Source of the DNA: Luteimicrobium album | GTDB lineage: Bacteria > Actinomycetota > Actinomycetes > Actinomycetales > Cellulomonadaceae | Length of the DNA stretch: 64,000 bases | Direction of reading: 5' to 3' | Assembly (NCBI RefSeq): GCF_030161555.1 | Contig: NZ_BSUK01000001.1 | Location: 1,612,001-1,676,000 of the forward strand | Shown here: positions 9,132 to 17,967 of the stretch, in pieces | Numbering within the stretch: position 1 is the stretch's first letter | How the letters are laid out: the number at the start of each line of letters is the position of its first letter | The notes under the pieces: generated by a model | Databases searched by the model: none | Told to the model about the DNA's origin: nothing | The model's input: only the letters and a program-made list of their open reading frames with translations | Translations under genes and position numbers: made by a program

Positions 9132-9151
9132 ATATCCCTGCAGAGGTATAT
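9132..9151. promoter_or_regulatory. Likely autoregulatory operator/promoter of the toxin-antitoxin module
   Basis: An imperfect palindrome, ATATCCCT-GCAG-AGGTATAT, with one mismatch in 8-base arms, 7 bp before the toxin ATG. The stretch 9121-9160 is clearly richer in A and T than the surroundings. The position is where antitoxins of type II modules bind their own promoter. Confidence 0.5.
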
Positions 9152-9158
9152 TCGGGGT

Positions 9159-9472
9159 ATGCTGATCGACTGGCCCGCCGACTTCGACCGGTATCTCGAC
9201 GTGCTCGAGACGGCGGCCCGAGCGGGTGATCGGCATGCGGCGTGACGCTCGACCTGCTCGTCGCTCAGCTCGACTACGTGGCTTCGCTGGAGGGGCCGCC
9301 CAGGGGCGACACCGCCACGCTGAAGCTGGTGCGACAGTCACGGCGGTATGACGTATGGCGTCTCTCGCATCCGTTTCGCGAGCAGATGGGGGACGCGTTC
9401 TACGACTCGGTCGGCGCGAGAGCCGATCAGATCATCGACCGATGGCTTCGTGAAGGGGAGGGGCGGAGATGA
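9159..9472 (+). pseudogene. HigB/RelE-like toxin gene, frame broken and internally short
   Basis: A small protein read as MLIDWPADFDRYLDVLETAA, then, after adding one G at about 9242, VTLDLLVAQLDYVASLEGPP and TLKLVRQSRRYDVWRLSHPF, ending MGDAFYDSVGARADQIIDRW. This resembles an actinobacterial family of RelE/HigB-like mRNA-interferase candidates that sit before an XRE antitoxin. From memory of that family, some 25-30 residues (a beta-hairpin before MGDxFYDSV) seem missing between SHPFRE and QMGD, so it may be inactive even if the frame is intact. The stop overlaps the antitoxin start (ATGA). The assignment is by resemblance and context. Confidence 0.5.
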
Positions 9473-9836
9473 AGAGCGACGACGCGCCTGACGGCTTCGT
9501 CCGCGGGAACGAGCGGCTTCAGCGGCTTCGCAGCGACCCCGCGCGGTCGCCACTCGTCGATGTGCTACGTGAGGAGATGGCGAAGGAGGACGAGCGGTAC
9601 CGAGCCTCCTCGCGGCCATCCGTCGTGCGGCGGACCTCACGCAGGTCGAGCTGGCCGAACGGCTCGGCGTCGGGCAGAACACCGTGTCCCGAGCCGAGCG
9701 AAGGTCCGACCTGCTCTGGTCGACGCTCGTGGGCTACCTGACGGCGGCCGGAGGGACGGACATCACGCTCAGCGTGACGATCAACGGGCAGCGTGTCGAC
9801 GTCGAGCTCGACACCCCGGAGCACAGCGCCCCCTGA
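9469..9836 (+). CDS. XRE-family antitoxin, frame broken once
   Basis: A helix-turn-helix antitoxin of about 122 residues. The first frame gives MKSDDAPDGFVRGNERLQRL to KEDERYRAS. After a one-base loss at about 9606-9611 the next frame gives LLAAIRRAADLTQVELAERL and GVGQNTVSRAERRSDLLW, a clear XRE helix-turn-helix, then a C-terminal tail of strands (DITLSVTINGQRVDVEL). The toxin-first gene order with an ATGA overlap matches HigBA-type modules. It would bind the palindrome at 9132-9151. The stop TGA is at 9834-9836, 22 bp before the GH13 gene. Confidence 0.68.
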
Positions 9837-9858
9837 TCGGTCCCCGTAGCGTGGAGCC

Positions 9859-11592
9859 ATGAGCTCGTGGTGGAAGTCGGCGGTCGTGTACCAGATCTAC
9901 CCGCGGTCGTTCGCGGACTCGAACGGCGACGGGGTCGGCGACCTGCCGGGCATCGAGTCGCGTCTGGACCACCTGAGCGACCTGGGCGTCGACGTGGTGT
10001 GGCTGTCGCCGATCTACACGTCGCCCCAGGCGGACAACGGCTACGACATCGCCGACTACCAGGGGATCGACCCGATGTTCGGGACGCTGGACGACTTCGA
10101 CCGGCTGCTCGCGGCCCTGCACGATCGCGGCATCAAGCTCGTCATGGACCTCGTGGTCAACCACACGAGCGACGAGCACCCCTGGTTCGTGTCGTCGCGC
10201 GACGGCGGCCCCGACGGCCCGCACCGCGACTGGTACTGGTGGCGGCCGCCGCGCGAGGGCTTCGCCCCGGGGGCGCCGGGTGCGGAGCCGACCAACTGGG
10301 AGTCGTTCTTCTCGGGCCCGGCCTGGTCCCTCGACGAGGCGTCCGGCGAGTACTACCTGCACCTCTTCGACCGGAAGCAGCCCGACCTCAACTGGGAGAA
10401 CGCCCAGGTCCGGCACGCCGTCTACGCGATGATGCGCTGGTGGCTCGACCGCGGCGTCGACGGCTTCCGGATGGACGTCATCAACCTCATCTCCAAGGTC
10501 CTGCCGCTGCGCGACGGCGCCCCGAACGGCCACGGCGCCCTGGGCGACGGCAGCCCGCTCTACACGACCGGCCCGCGCGTGCACGAGTACCTCCAGGAGA
10601 TGCACCGCGAGGTCTTCGACCGCTACCCGGACCGTGAGCTCCTCACGGTCGGCGAGACGCCGGGCGTGACGCTCGAGGAGGCGATCGCGTTCACCGACCC
10701 GAACCGGCGCGAGGTCGACATGGTGTTCCAGTTCGAGCACGTCGGCCTCGACCACGGGCCCGGCGGCAAGTTCGACCCGGTGCCCCTGGACCTGCGCGAC
10801 CTCAAGGCGTCCCTCGGCCGCTGGCAGGTTGAGCTCGGCTCGGTGGGCTGGAACTCCCTGTACTGGGACAACCACGACCAGCCGCGCGCCGTCTCCCGGT
10901 TCGGCGACGACGGCGCGCACGGGCGCGCGTCCGCGACCGCCCTCGCGACCCTCCTGCACCTGCACCGTGGGACGCCGTACGTCTACCAGGGCGAGGAGCT
11001 CGGGATGACGAACGCGCCCGTCACCTCGATCGACGACGTGGACGACGTCGAGTCCCGCGGCTTCTACCTCCAGCAGGCCGCGGCGGGCCACGACCCGGAG
11101 GTCCTGCTCGACGGGATCCGCGCCATGGGCCGCGACAACGCGCGCACCCCGGTGCAGTGGTCGGCCGAGCCCGGCGCCGGGTTCACGACCGGCACCCCGT
11201 GGCTCGCGGTCAACCCCAACCACACGTGGCTCAACGCCGACGCGCAGCGCGACGACCCGGCGTCGGTCCTGGCGCACTACCGCGCACTGATCGCCCTGCG
11301 GCACGACGAGCCCGTCGTCGCGGATGGCGACTTCACGATGCTGGCCGGCGACCACCCGCACGTCTACGCCTACGCGCGCGAGCTCGACGGCGACCGGCTC
11401 GTCGTCGTCGTGAACGTGTCGTCCGAGCCGCAGGAGGTGGCGCTCGCGGACCTCGCCCCGGCGGGAACGGCCCTGGGCGACGTCGTCCTCGCGAACCTCA
11501 CCGACCCGACGCCGCCCGAGGACGACGCCGTACGTCTGCGGCCGTGGGAGGCGTGGGCGAGGCTCGCGCGCGGGACGTCCACGGCGCCGTGA
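9859..11592 (+). CDS. GH13 alpha-glucosidase (oligo-1,6-glucosidase type)
   Basis: A 577-residue cytoplasmic glycoside hydrolase family 13 enzyme with no signal peptide. The start WWKSAVVYQIYPRSFADSNG is typical of alpha-glucosidases, isomaltases and trehalose-6-phosphate hydrolases. The four conserved regions are visible: DLVVNHTSDEH, GFRMDVIN (nucleophile Asp near 204), GETPG (acid/base Glu near 266) and NHDQPR (Asp near 340). It would release glucose from maltose- or isomaltose-type oligosaccharides. No transporter lies beside it. A LacI-type box follows the stop at 11608-11619. Confidence 0.93.
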   Translation: MSSWWKSAVVYQIYPRSFADSNGDGVGDLPGIESRLDHLSDLGVDVVWLSPIYTSPQADNGYDIADYQGIDPMFGTLDDFDRLLAALHDRGIKLVMDLVVNHTSDEHPWFVSSRDGGPDGPHRDWYWWRPPREGFAPGAPGAEPTNWESFFSGPAWSLDEASGEYYLHLFDRKQPDLNWENAQVRHAVYAMMRWWLDRGVDGFRMDVINLISKVLPLRDGAPNGHGALGDGSPLYTTGPRVHEYLQEMHREVFDRYPDRELLTVGETPGVTLEEAIAFTDPNRREVDMVFQFEHVGLDHGPGGKFDPVPLDLRDLKASLGRWQVELGSVGWNSLYWDNHDQPRAVSRFGDDGAHGRASATALATLLHLHRGTPYVYQGEELGMTNAPVTSIDDVDDVESRGFYLQQAAAGHDPEVLLDGIRAMGRDNARTPVQWSAEPGAGFTTGTPWLAVNPNHTWLNADAQRDDPASVLAHYRALIALRHDEPVVADGDFTMLAGDHPHVYAYARELDGDRLVVVVNVSSEPQEVALADLAPAGTALGDVVLANLTDPTPPEDDAVRLRPWEAWARLARGTSTAP

Positions 11593-11607
11593 CCGGGCGC
11601 GAAGGGC

Positions 11608-11619
11608 GAGAGCGCTCTC
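11608..11619. promoter_or_regulatory. Putative LacI/CebR-type operator
   Basis: A perfect 12-base palindrome, GAGAGCGCTCTC. It closely resembles the TGGGAGCGCTCCCA box bound by the CebR/CelR group of LacI-family sugar regulators in actinobacteria. It lies 16 bp after the alpha-glucosidase stop and about 60 bp before the phosphatase gene at 11681. It has no loop, so it is not a terminator. Which gene it serves is unclear. Confidence 0.55.
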
Positions 11620-11680
11620 ACCTCCGACACGTGCGAGCAGGGTCCAGAGAACGTCCCGGACGACCTGCCATGATGCCCGC

Positions 11681-13491
11681 ATGACGCACACGCCTGGCTC
11701 CGTCGCGGCCCCAGCGACCACGCGAGCGTCCCCCGTCACACCGCCCGACCCTGCCTACGAGCGGTTCGCGCGCCTCCTCTCCGCACACCTCGACGTCCCG
11801 ATCGCCCTCGTCTCGCTCAAGCGCGACGACGACTACGTCGGGTTCCCGGGTGCCGTCGGGCTCACGGGCGCATACGCCCGCACACGCGTCCTCGCGATCG
11901 AGGACTCGTTCTGCCGCCAGGTCCTCGCGACCGGCGACCCGCTCGTCCTGCCCGACGTGCGCGCCACCGAGCACCTCGACAGCCCCGCCCTGCGGGAGCT
12001 CGACGTCGCCGCGTACGCGGGCTACCCCGTGGTCGACACGTCCGGCGTGACCGTCGGCACCCTGTGCGCGATCACGCACGAGCCGCGCGACTGGACCGAG
12101 CGCGAGCTCACGGTCCTCGCCGACCTCGCCGAGGCGTGCGCCACCCAGGTCCGCCTCCGCCAGGAGAGCGCGCGGGCCCGGTCGGCCGAGCTCGCCGCGA
12201 CTCGGCGCCACCGCAACGCCCGGACCCTCCTGCACGTCGCCGAGGCGCTGTCCGCGACGACGACCGTCGACGAGGTCCTCGACGTCGTGACCGGGCTCGT
12301 CGTCGACCGCGTGGGTGCGCTCCACGGCTCCGTCGCGCTCGCCGACGCACGTGGCAAGGTGCTGTGCTGGGTGCGATGCGAGGACGGGACCGCCGTGGAC
12401 GACGCCTCCTCGCCGGCCGTCGCCGGCGGCGAGGAGGTCGGCGACGAACGTTCTCCGTCGGTGCGGGCCGTCCGGTCACGCGAGCCGCTGTACTTCGAGG
12501 ACTTCGCGACGCTCCGGGAGCAGTTCCCCGGCGCGGCACCCAGCGACGTGCCCGGCGCAGCCGCGTTGCTCCCCTCCTGACGCGGGACGCGGCACTGGGC
12601 GTCGTCGTGGCCCGGTGGTCGAGCCGTGTCGTCTTCGAGCACCCGTTCCGCGACCTCCTGACGACGATCGCCGGGTACACGGCCGTCGCCCTCGAGCGCG
12701 CGCGCCTGCTCCAGCACCGGCACGACGTCGCGCACGTCCTGCAGACCGCGCTCCTCACCGACCTGCCCACGCCCGACGGCGTCACCCTCGACGGCGCGTA
12801 CGTCCCCGCGGTCCTGGGCGACCAGGTGGGCGGCGACTGGTACGACGCGCTCGTCCTCCCGTCGGGCGACGTCGCCGTGACGATCGGGGACGTGACCGGC
12901 CACGACATCGACGCCGCGGCGCTCATGGGCCAGCTCCGGTCGCTGCTGCGCGGCTACCTGTGGCGCGACGACCGCACCCCCGCCCAGACGCTCGCGCAGC
13001 TCGACGCCGCGAACGTGGGCACCGGGGTTCGCGCGACGGCGTCGGTGCTCCTGGCGCGGGTCGGGGCCCCGGGCGCCGACGGGTCCCGCACGCTGACGTG
13101 GTCGAGCGCCGGGCACCCGCCCGCGTTCGTCGTGCGGGCGTCGGGGGCGGTGCAGCGGCTCGAGGGTCAGCGCGACCTCATCCTCGGGGTCGCACCAGGG
13201 GCGGCGCGCAACGACCACACCGCCGAGCTGTGGCCCGGCGACACCGTCGTCCTGTACACGGACGGGCTCGTCGAGCGCCGCGGCGAGGACCTGCACCGCG
13301 GGCTCGACCGGCTGGCCGCCGTCCTCGCGGGCGGGGGACCGGGCGCCGGTGCGACCGGGGAGCCGGTGGCCGCGGCGGCGCACGACGGCCCACCCCGGGT
13401 CGTGCCCGTCCAGGTCGTCCGGGCCCTGGTCCCCGGCGACCTGCACGAGGACGACATCGCCGTCCTCACCCTCCGCGTCGACCCGGTCTGA
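11681..13491 (+). CDS. GAF-domain PP2C (SpoIIE-type) phosphatase, frame broken once
   Basis: A regulatory protein of about 603 residues. The N-terminal part contains one GAF-like sensor domain (residues 20-165) and probably a second (about 190-340). The C-terminal half is an RsbU/SpoIIE-type PP2C serine phosphatase: QVGGDWYDALVLPSG near 383, IGDVTGHDIDAAALMGQLR, WSSAGHPPA and LYTDGLVERR, with metal-binding Asp residues present. Such proteins dephosphorylate anti-sigma-factor antagonists in the cytoplasm. The frame breaks at the CCCC run 12571-12574; one added C gives AALLPLLTRDAALGVVVARW. No kinase or antagonist gene is adjacent. Confidence 0.87.
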
Positions 13492-13505
13492 GTGGTCGGG
13501 GAGCC

Positions 13506-13973
13506 TCAGGCGGCGAGCGCGAGCCCGCTGAAGCGGGTGTGCGACCGCACGCGGGGCAGGGCGTCCCCGCGGACGTCGGCACGGGCCTCGTCGCGCGCGG
13601 TGAGGTCGAGCACGCGCAGCGGGGCACGCCCGTCGCGACGGGCCTGGTCGCGGAGCTCTGCGAGCCGAGCGCGCGCGGCCTCGCGCTCCAGGGCGTCGAC
13701 GACCTCACGGAGGACCTCGGCGAGCGGCGCGCCCAGCGCGTCGCACATCGCCGACACCACCTCCGACGACGGCTCCTTGCGCCCCCGCTCGACCTCCGAC
13801 ACGTACGCGACCGAGAGGTTCGCGCGCTCCGCGACGTCGACGATCCGCAGGCCCTGCTCGTCGCGTCGACGGCGCAGCGAGGCGCCCAGCGCGGTGCGCA
13901 GGAGGGTCGGCGTCGAGGCGGCGAGGGGCCGCACGGGCGCGGGCCGGTTACGTGTGGTCACGTCGTCCTGCAT
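13506..13973 (-). CDS. clgR: ClgR/PopR-like XRE regulator with ssrA-like C-terminus
   Basis: A 155-residue DNA-binding protein. The helix-turn-helix (LRIVDVAERANLSVAYVSEV, then ERGRKEPSSEVVSAMCDALG) matches the ClgR family, which activates clp protease genes in actinobacteria. The last residues are RFSGLALAA, ending like an ssrA tag, so the protein is probably itself a Clp substrate. It is divergent from a clpP gene with a 164-bp gap. The start is ATG 13973 (MQDDVTTRN). The symbol is given by family and context; PopR is a possible alternative name for such a protein. Confidence 0.78.
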   Translation of the reverse strand: MQDDVTTRNRPAPVRPLAASTPTLLRTALGASLRRRRDEQGLRIVDVAERANLSVAYVSEVERGRKEPSSEVVSAMCDALGAPLAEVLREVVDALEREAARARLAELRDQARRDGRAPLRVLDLTARDEARADVRGDALPRVRSHTRFSGLALAA

Positions 13974-14137
13974 GGTGCGTCCCTCCGTCGATCGGCTCGC
14001 TCCTGACGCTAGCCCGGGGGCGCGCCGGACGCGCCGTCGGGCGTTGCGCCCTGAGCAGATCGACGCATCGCCGCAGGCAGATCGGCTCACGGCAGAACGG
14101 GGGTCCCGCCGCGGGGCCGTGGCCGCAGGATCGGAGC

Positions 14138-14713
14138 ATGCCCGAGGACACCACCGCCCCCGTCGACCGCGAGCTCGCCCGCGAGCTCCTCAAGCACCGG
14201 ATCGTCGTGCTCGGACGCGAGGTCCGCGACGACGACGCCAACGAGATCTGCGGCCGGATCCTGCTGCTCGCCGCGCAGGACCCGCAGGCCGACATCCAGC
14301 TCTACATCAACTCGCCGGGAGGTTCGGTGTCGGCGGGGTTCGCCGTCTTCGACACCATGCGGCTCGTCCCGTGCGACGTCCAGACCGTCGCGATGGGCTT
14401 CGCCGCGTCGATGGCGCAGGTGCTGCTCACCGCCGGGACGCCCGGCAAGCGCTTCGCGCTCCCGCACACCCGGATCGTCATGCACCAGCCGCTCGGCGGC
14501 ATCGGCGGCTCGACCACCGACGTCCGGATCCAGGCCGACCAGCTCAAGCAGACCAAGGAGCTCATCGCCCGGATCACCGCCGAGCAGACCGGGCAGAGCG
14601 TCGAGCGGATCGCCGCCGACGCCGACCGCGACCACTGGTTCACCGCCGAGGAGGCGAAGGAGTACGGCCTCGTCGACCACGTCGTCGACCTCCGGCTGCC
14701 TGTCGGTGTATGA
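14138..14713 (+). CDS. clpP: ATP-dependent Clp protease proteolytic subunit
   Basis: A 191-residue ClpP serine peptidase, which forms the degradation barrel used by ClpX or ClpC unfoldases. The catalytic Ser is in GFAASMAQVLL near residue 91, the His in RIVMHQPLGG near 115, and the Asp in DADRDHWFTAEEAKEYGL near 164. The oligomer motif LYINSPGGSVSAGFAVFDTM is intact. It stands alone rather than in the usual clpP1-clpP2 pair, and is divergent from the ClgR-like gene, so it is probably a regulated accessory ClpP. The ATG at 14138 is preceded by GGAG. Confidence 0.93.
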   Translation: MPEDTTAPVDRELARELLKHRIVVLGREVRDDDANEICGRILLLAAQDPQADIQLYINSPGGSVSAGFAVFDTMRLVPCDVQTVAMGFAASMAQVLLTAGTPGKRFALPHTRIVMHQPLGGIGGSTTDVRIQADQLKQTKELIARITAEQTGQSVERIAADADRDHWFTAEEAKEYGLVDHVVDLRLPVGV

Positions 14714-14838
14714 CACCCTCGTCGAGGCGGGGAAGTCTGTTCTTCCGACCGGCTCTGAAGCACGTTTTCGCCCGCCTCGGCGCACCCGGGAGGCACGAAC
14801 GGCTCGTCCCCCGGTTGGACGGCGTCGTCGGCGGCGTC

Positions 14839-15767
14839 TCAGCGGTGGCGGTGGTCCTCGAGCGGGACACGCGGGCCGCGACGCACGCCGCGCGCGTAGC
14901 CCGCGAGCAGCAGGTGCTTCGCGGCCCGGTGCCGCTGCCCGCGGTACGGCTCGAGCAGGGCGAGCATGCCGTCGTCGTCGACGCGCTCTCCGGTGAGCGC
15001 CCAGCCGACCTGGCCGGCGAGGTGGAAGTCGCCCACGGCGAGCGCGTCGGGGTCCCCGAACGCCCGCTGAGCGGCCTCGGCCGCCGTCCACACGCCGACG
15101 CCCGGGACGGACTGCCAGCGTCGCCGCGCGTCGTCCGCGGGGAGGCCCGCACACCGTTGCAGCGACGCGGCCACGCGTGCGCACGCCACGACCGTCCGCG
15201 CGCGGCCCGGGTCGATCCCTGCGCGGTGGAAGTCCCACACGGGCACCGCCGCCCAGACCTCGGCGGTCGGCGGGACGCGCATCCGGTCGGCGACCGGGCC
15301 GGGTGCGGGCTCGCCGTGCCGGCGCAGGAGCCAGCGCCACGCGTCGTGCGCCTGACGGGTCACGACGCGCTGCTCCATCACGGCCGGCACGATCGCCTCG
15401 AGGACGTTCCCGCTGCGCGTCATCCGCACGCTGCGGGTCCGGCGCCAGGCGTCGTGCACGCGGCCCGGAGGCGGGTCGAAGTCCTCAGGGTCGTCGTCGC
15501 CGAGCAGCCCCGGGACGTCGGCGAGCGCCGCCTCGGCGCCCGGCCCCCACGCGGTCGCCGTCACGGTGGCGGGACCGGTCGCCAGGATCCGCAGGGTCGC
15601 TGCGCCGTCGGGGTGCGGGTCGCCCGCCAGACGGCGCCGTCGGGCCCCACCTGGAAGGCCGGGTCGAGCGGGCCGCGACGGTGGGGGAGGAGCGTGGCGC
15701 GCACGTCGACGGGCGCGGCGAGCCGGAACGAGCCGGTGGCCACGAGCGGTCGGGCGGGGGCGAGCAC
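14839..15767 (-). CDS. AlkA-like DNA-3-methyladenine glycosylase, frame broken once
   Basis: A base-excision repair glycosylase of about 309 residues from the HhH-GPD superfamily. The helix-hairpin-helix WQSVPGVGVWTAAEAAQRAF is followed by VGDFHLAGQVG with the catalytic Asp. Upstream are MEQRVVTRQAHDAWRWLLR and an N-terminal AlkA_N-like part (ATGSFRLAAPVDVRATLLPH). The two parts are in different frames; one extra base in the GGGG run at 15610-15613 joins ATRTP to DGAATLRILATG. The probable GTG start is at 15767. It is convergent with clpP. It would remove alkylated purines. Confidence 0.82.
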
Positions 15768-15802
15768 GCACCCATGGTCACACGCGCGACGCTCCTCCCG
15801 CC

Positions 15803-15857
15803 GAGTGCGCAACTCTTGTGCGGCACGCCCGGCGTGTCGCACAAAAGCTCCGCACTC
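15803..15857. repeat. Large imperfect inverted repeat, intergenic
   Basis: Two 26-base arms (15803-15828 and 15832-15857) match at 22 of 26 positions around a 3-base loop, CCG. The arms begin GAGTGCG and end CGCACTC. Flanking CCCGCCGAG and CTCGGCGGG extend the symmetry beyond the core. It lies between the starts of the glycosylase and VOC genes, so a simple terminator role is unlikely because neither gene ends here. It looks like a REP-type palindromic element. Confidence 0.75.
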
Positions 15858-15976
15858 AGCGTCTCGGCGGGTGAAGGACCGATGACTGCGCGACGCTGGA
15901 CGGGTCGGTACGAGCGGGCCGGACCCGCCGGCCGCACCCGGGCGGCGTCGTCGGCCGGGCACTGGAGGTGAGCATC

Positions 15977-16522
15977 ATGGCCGCACTGTTCGACCGCTGC
16001 TTCAGCGGTTTCTCCGTCGACGACCTCGACGCCGCGCAGCACTTCTACGCGGACGTCCTGGGGTTGCGCGTGGAGCGCGACGAGATGGGGATGCGGATCC
16101 TCGTCCCGGGCGACTCGGGGATATTCATCTACGACAAGGGAGTCGCGCACCAGCCGGCGTCGTTCACGGTCCTCAACTTCCCTGTGGCGGACGTGACCGC
16201 GAAGGTCGCGGAGCTCACGGCGCTCGACGTCCAGTTCGAGCGCTACGCCGGCTCGCCGATGGCGACCGACGACGACGGCGTCTTCCGGGGCGGCGGTCCG
16301 CTCATCGCGTGGTTCACCGACCCCGCGGGGAACGTGCTGTCCGTGGTCGAGGAGGGTAAGCGCGCCGTCGCGCGCACCCGGGGAACCGCGCGTAGCGTCG
16401 TCGGAACGATCGTCCGACCGACACGGGAGGGGTGCCCATGGCCCGGAAGAAGTCCTGGAGCGAGCTCAGCGGCGGCAAGAAGCTGCTGGTGGTCGTGGTC
16501 TCGCTCGCGCAGATCTCGCTGA
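15977..16522 (+). CDS. VOC-superfamily (glyoxalase-like) protein, 3' end probably shifted
   Basis: A small vicinal-oxygen-chelate fold protein: FSVDDLDAAQHFYADVLGLR, then RILVPGDSGIFIYDKGVAHQ, and a C-terminal ending GGPLIAWFTDPAGNVLSVVE. Such proteins bind a divalent metal and act as lyases, isomerases or resistance proteins; the substrate is unknown. As read, the frame runs on to 16522 through the next gene. One extra G near 16351-16356 would give a natural stop at about 16359 (SVVEEG) and a 128-residue protein, which is the length expected. ATG 15977 is preceded by GGAGG. Confidence 0.82.
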   Translation: MAALFDRCFSGFSVDDLDAAQHFYADVLGLRVERDEMGMRILVPGDSGIFIYDKGVAHQPASFTVLNFPVADVTAKVAELTALDVQFERYAGSPMATDDDGVFRGGGPLIAWFTDPAGNVLSVVEEGKRAVARTRGTARSVVGTIVRPTREGCPWPGRSPGASSAAARSCWWSWSRSRRSR

Positions 16523-16671
16523 CGGTCGCGGGCTACCGCGACCTGGCGAAGCGGTCCGCGGACGAGGTCGAGGGGTCGAAGCTCGCGTGGGGCGTGGCGA
16601 TGCTCGCGAACTGGGTCGGCCCGATCGCCTACTTCGCGAAGGGGCGCAAGGGCCTGGGTCTCAACGACTGA
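16438..16671 (+). CDS. Small PLDc_N-type membrane protein
   Basis: A 77-residue protein, MARKKSWSELSGGKKLLVVV. It has two membrane segments (about 16-35 and 48-66) and ends NWVGPIAYFAKGRKG, the pattern of the phospholipase D N-terminal (PLDc_N) membrane domain found alone in many actinobacterial proteins. The function of this stand-alone form is unknown. ATG 16438 follows GGGAGGGG; an in-frame GTG lies 6 bp earlier. The end overlaps the convergent LtrA gene by 11 bases. Confidence 0.75.
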   Translation: MARKKSWSELSGGKKLLVVVVSLAQISLTVAGYRDLAKRSADEVEGSKLAWGVAMLANWVGPIAYFAKGRKGLGLND

Positions 16672-17848
16672 CGCGCACGCCGGGCAGGAGCGCGGCCACC
16701 TGCTCGACGGCCACGACGGCCACGACGACGGCGGTCGTGAGGCTCAGGACGAGCAGCGGCGGTCCGCTGTGCGCGCCGACGGTCACGTCGACGAGCGCGA
16801 GGACGCCGAGCAGCGGGACGACGTGCACCTCGCGCAGCAGGAGCCACCGGAACAGCTCGAGCGCGAGCAGGTAGAGGGCGGCGCCGCCGGCGAGAGCGGC
16901 CGAGGCGGCCCAGCCGGCCGCGCCGCCGTCGTCGACGCCGGCGAGCAGCAGCCGCAGCCCGAGCGCGACGGCGACGATCCCGACGACGAGCGGGGCGTGC
17001 CCCAGCACGTAGCCGTCGCGCGCGAGCTCGGCCCGACGACGCGCGGAGGCGGCGGCGAGCACGTCTCCGGCGGCGCCCGAGAGCCGCGCGGAGTACGCCG
17101 ACCACAGGGTGGCGGCGAGCAGGAAGCCCAGGCTCCCGGCGGCGACGGCGGGCCACCGCATCACGTGGTCCCCGGCGCCCGTCCCCGCGGACACGAGCGT
17201 CTCGCCGAACGCGATGATCACGACGAGCCCGTGGCGCTCCACGAAGTGGCCCGTGCTGATGACCCGCCAGCCGCGGTACCCGGAGGTGAGCCGCCCGCCC
17301 GCGTAGTCGACGAGGAGCGCGCACGACCACAGGACCGTCTGGTCCGTCCCGCCCAGCAGGGCCCCGGTCACGAGCAGGACGGCGGACACGGTCTGCGGGA
17401 CGGCGTCGATCGCGATCTGCATGCGCAGGCGGGCGTCGTCTCGCGCCGCGGCCCGGAAGAGCAGCACGTAGGTGACACGGACCCCGGCGAACGCGAGCGC
17501 GAGGACGAGCGGCGCGTCGAGCGGGCCGCCGTCGTCCTGCCAGGCGCCGGGTGCGACGACGCCCGCGAGGAACAGCCCTGCCATCGCGGCGACCATGCCG
17601 AGCTTGATGAAGCCGCGGTCGGCGCGCACCCGGTTGCCGAGCCACGTGAACGCCGACCACGCCCACCACAGGAGCAGGAGCAGCACGACCCCCTGGACCG
17701 GCGCCGCCGCGGTGCGGTCCTCCTCGAGGTAGGCCACGACGCGCGTGATCGAGAAGACGAACACGAGGTCGAAGAAGATCTCGAACATCGTGACCCGGTG
17801 GCCGGCGTGGACGGGAACGACGTCGCGCAGCCGTCTCGCGGGCGTCAC
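16661..17848 (-). CDS. Low temperature requirement protein A (LtrA) family membrane protein
   Basis: An integral membrane protein of about 395 residues with some 11-12 helices. The signature MFEIFFDLVFVFSITRVVAY near the N terminus, and HFVERHGLVVIIAFGETLVS in the middle, identify the LtrA family, whose biochemical role is not established. I start at GTG 17848 (VTPARRLRDVVPVHAGHRVT). An ATG at 17895 opens MDTTTTRLALQAHPVP and would join the same protein if one C were missing from the CCC at 17849-17851, so the true start may be there. Confidence 0.85.
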   Translation of the reverse strand: MTPARRLRDVVPVHAGHRVTMFEIFFDLVFVFSITRVVAYLEEDRTAAAPVQGVVLLLLLWWAWSAFTWLGNRVRADRGFIKLGMVAAMAGLFLAGVVAPGAWQDDGGPLDAPLVLALAFAGVRVTYVLLFRAAARDDARLRMQIAIDAVPQTVSAVLLVTGALLGGTDQTVLWSCALLVDYAGGRLTSGYRGWRVISTGHFVERHGLVVIIAFGETLVSAGTGAGDHVMRWPAVAAGSLGFLLAATLWSAYSARLSGAAGDVLAAASARRRAELARDGYVLGHAPLVVGIVAVALGLRLLLAGVDDGGAAGWAASAALAGGAALYLLALELFRWLLLREVHVVPLLGVLALVDVTVGAHSGPPLLVLSLTTAVVVAVVAVEQVAALLPGVRVSR

Positions 17849-17967
17849 GGGACGGGGTGCGCCTGCAGGGCGAGGCGGGTCGTCGTGGTGTCCATGGCAC
17901 GACGATCCGCCCACGGGGCGGCGGGTCGCGTCCGTCGGGCACCCTGGCCGGGTCCCTGGTGCGGGAC

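Noticed and set aside
13974..14137. Inverted GC-rich words (GCGCCGGACGCGCC, CGGGCGTTGCGC) as a ClgR operator
   Set aside because: The symmetry is weak and such words are frequent in this base composition; I could not identify a convincing site.
14839..15340. Reading the glycosylase as a pseudogene
   Set aside because: All motifs are intact and a single base in a G run restores the whole protein, as in many other genes of the window.
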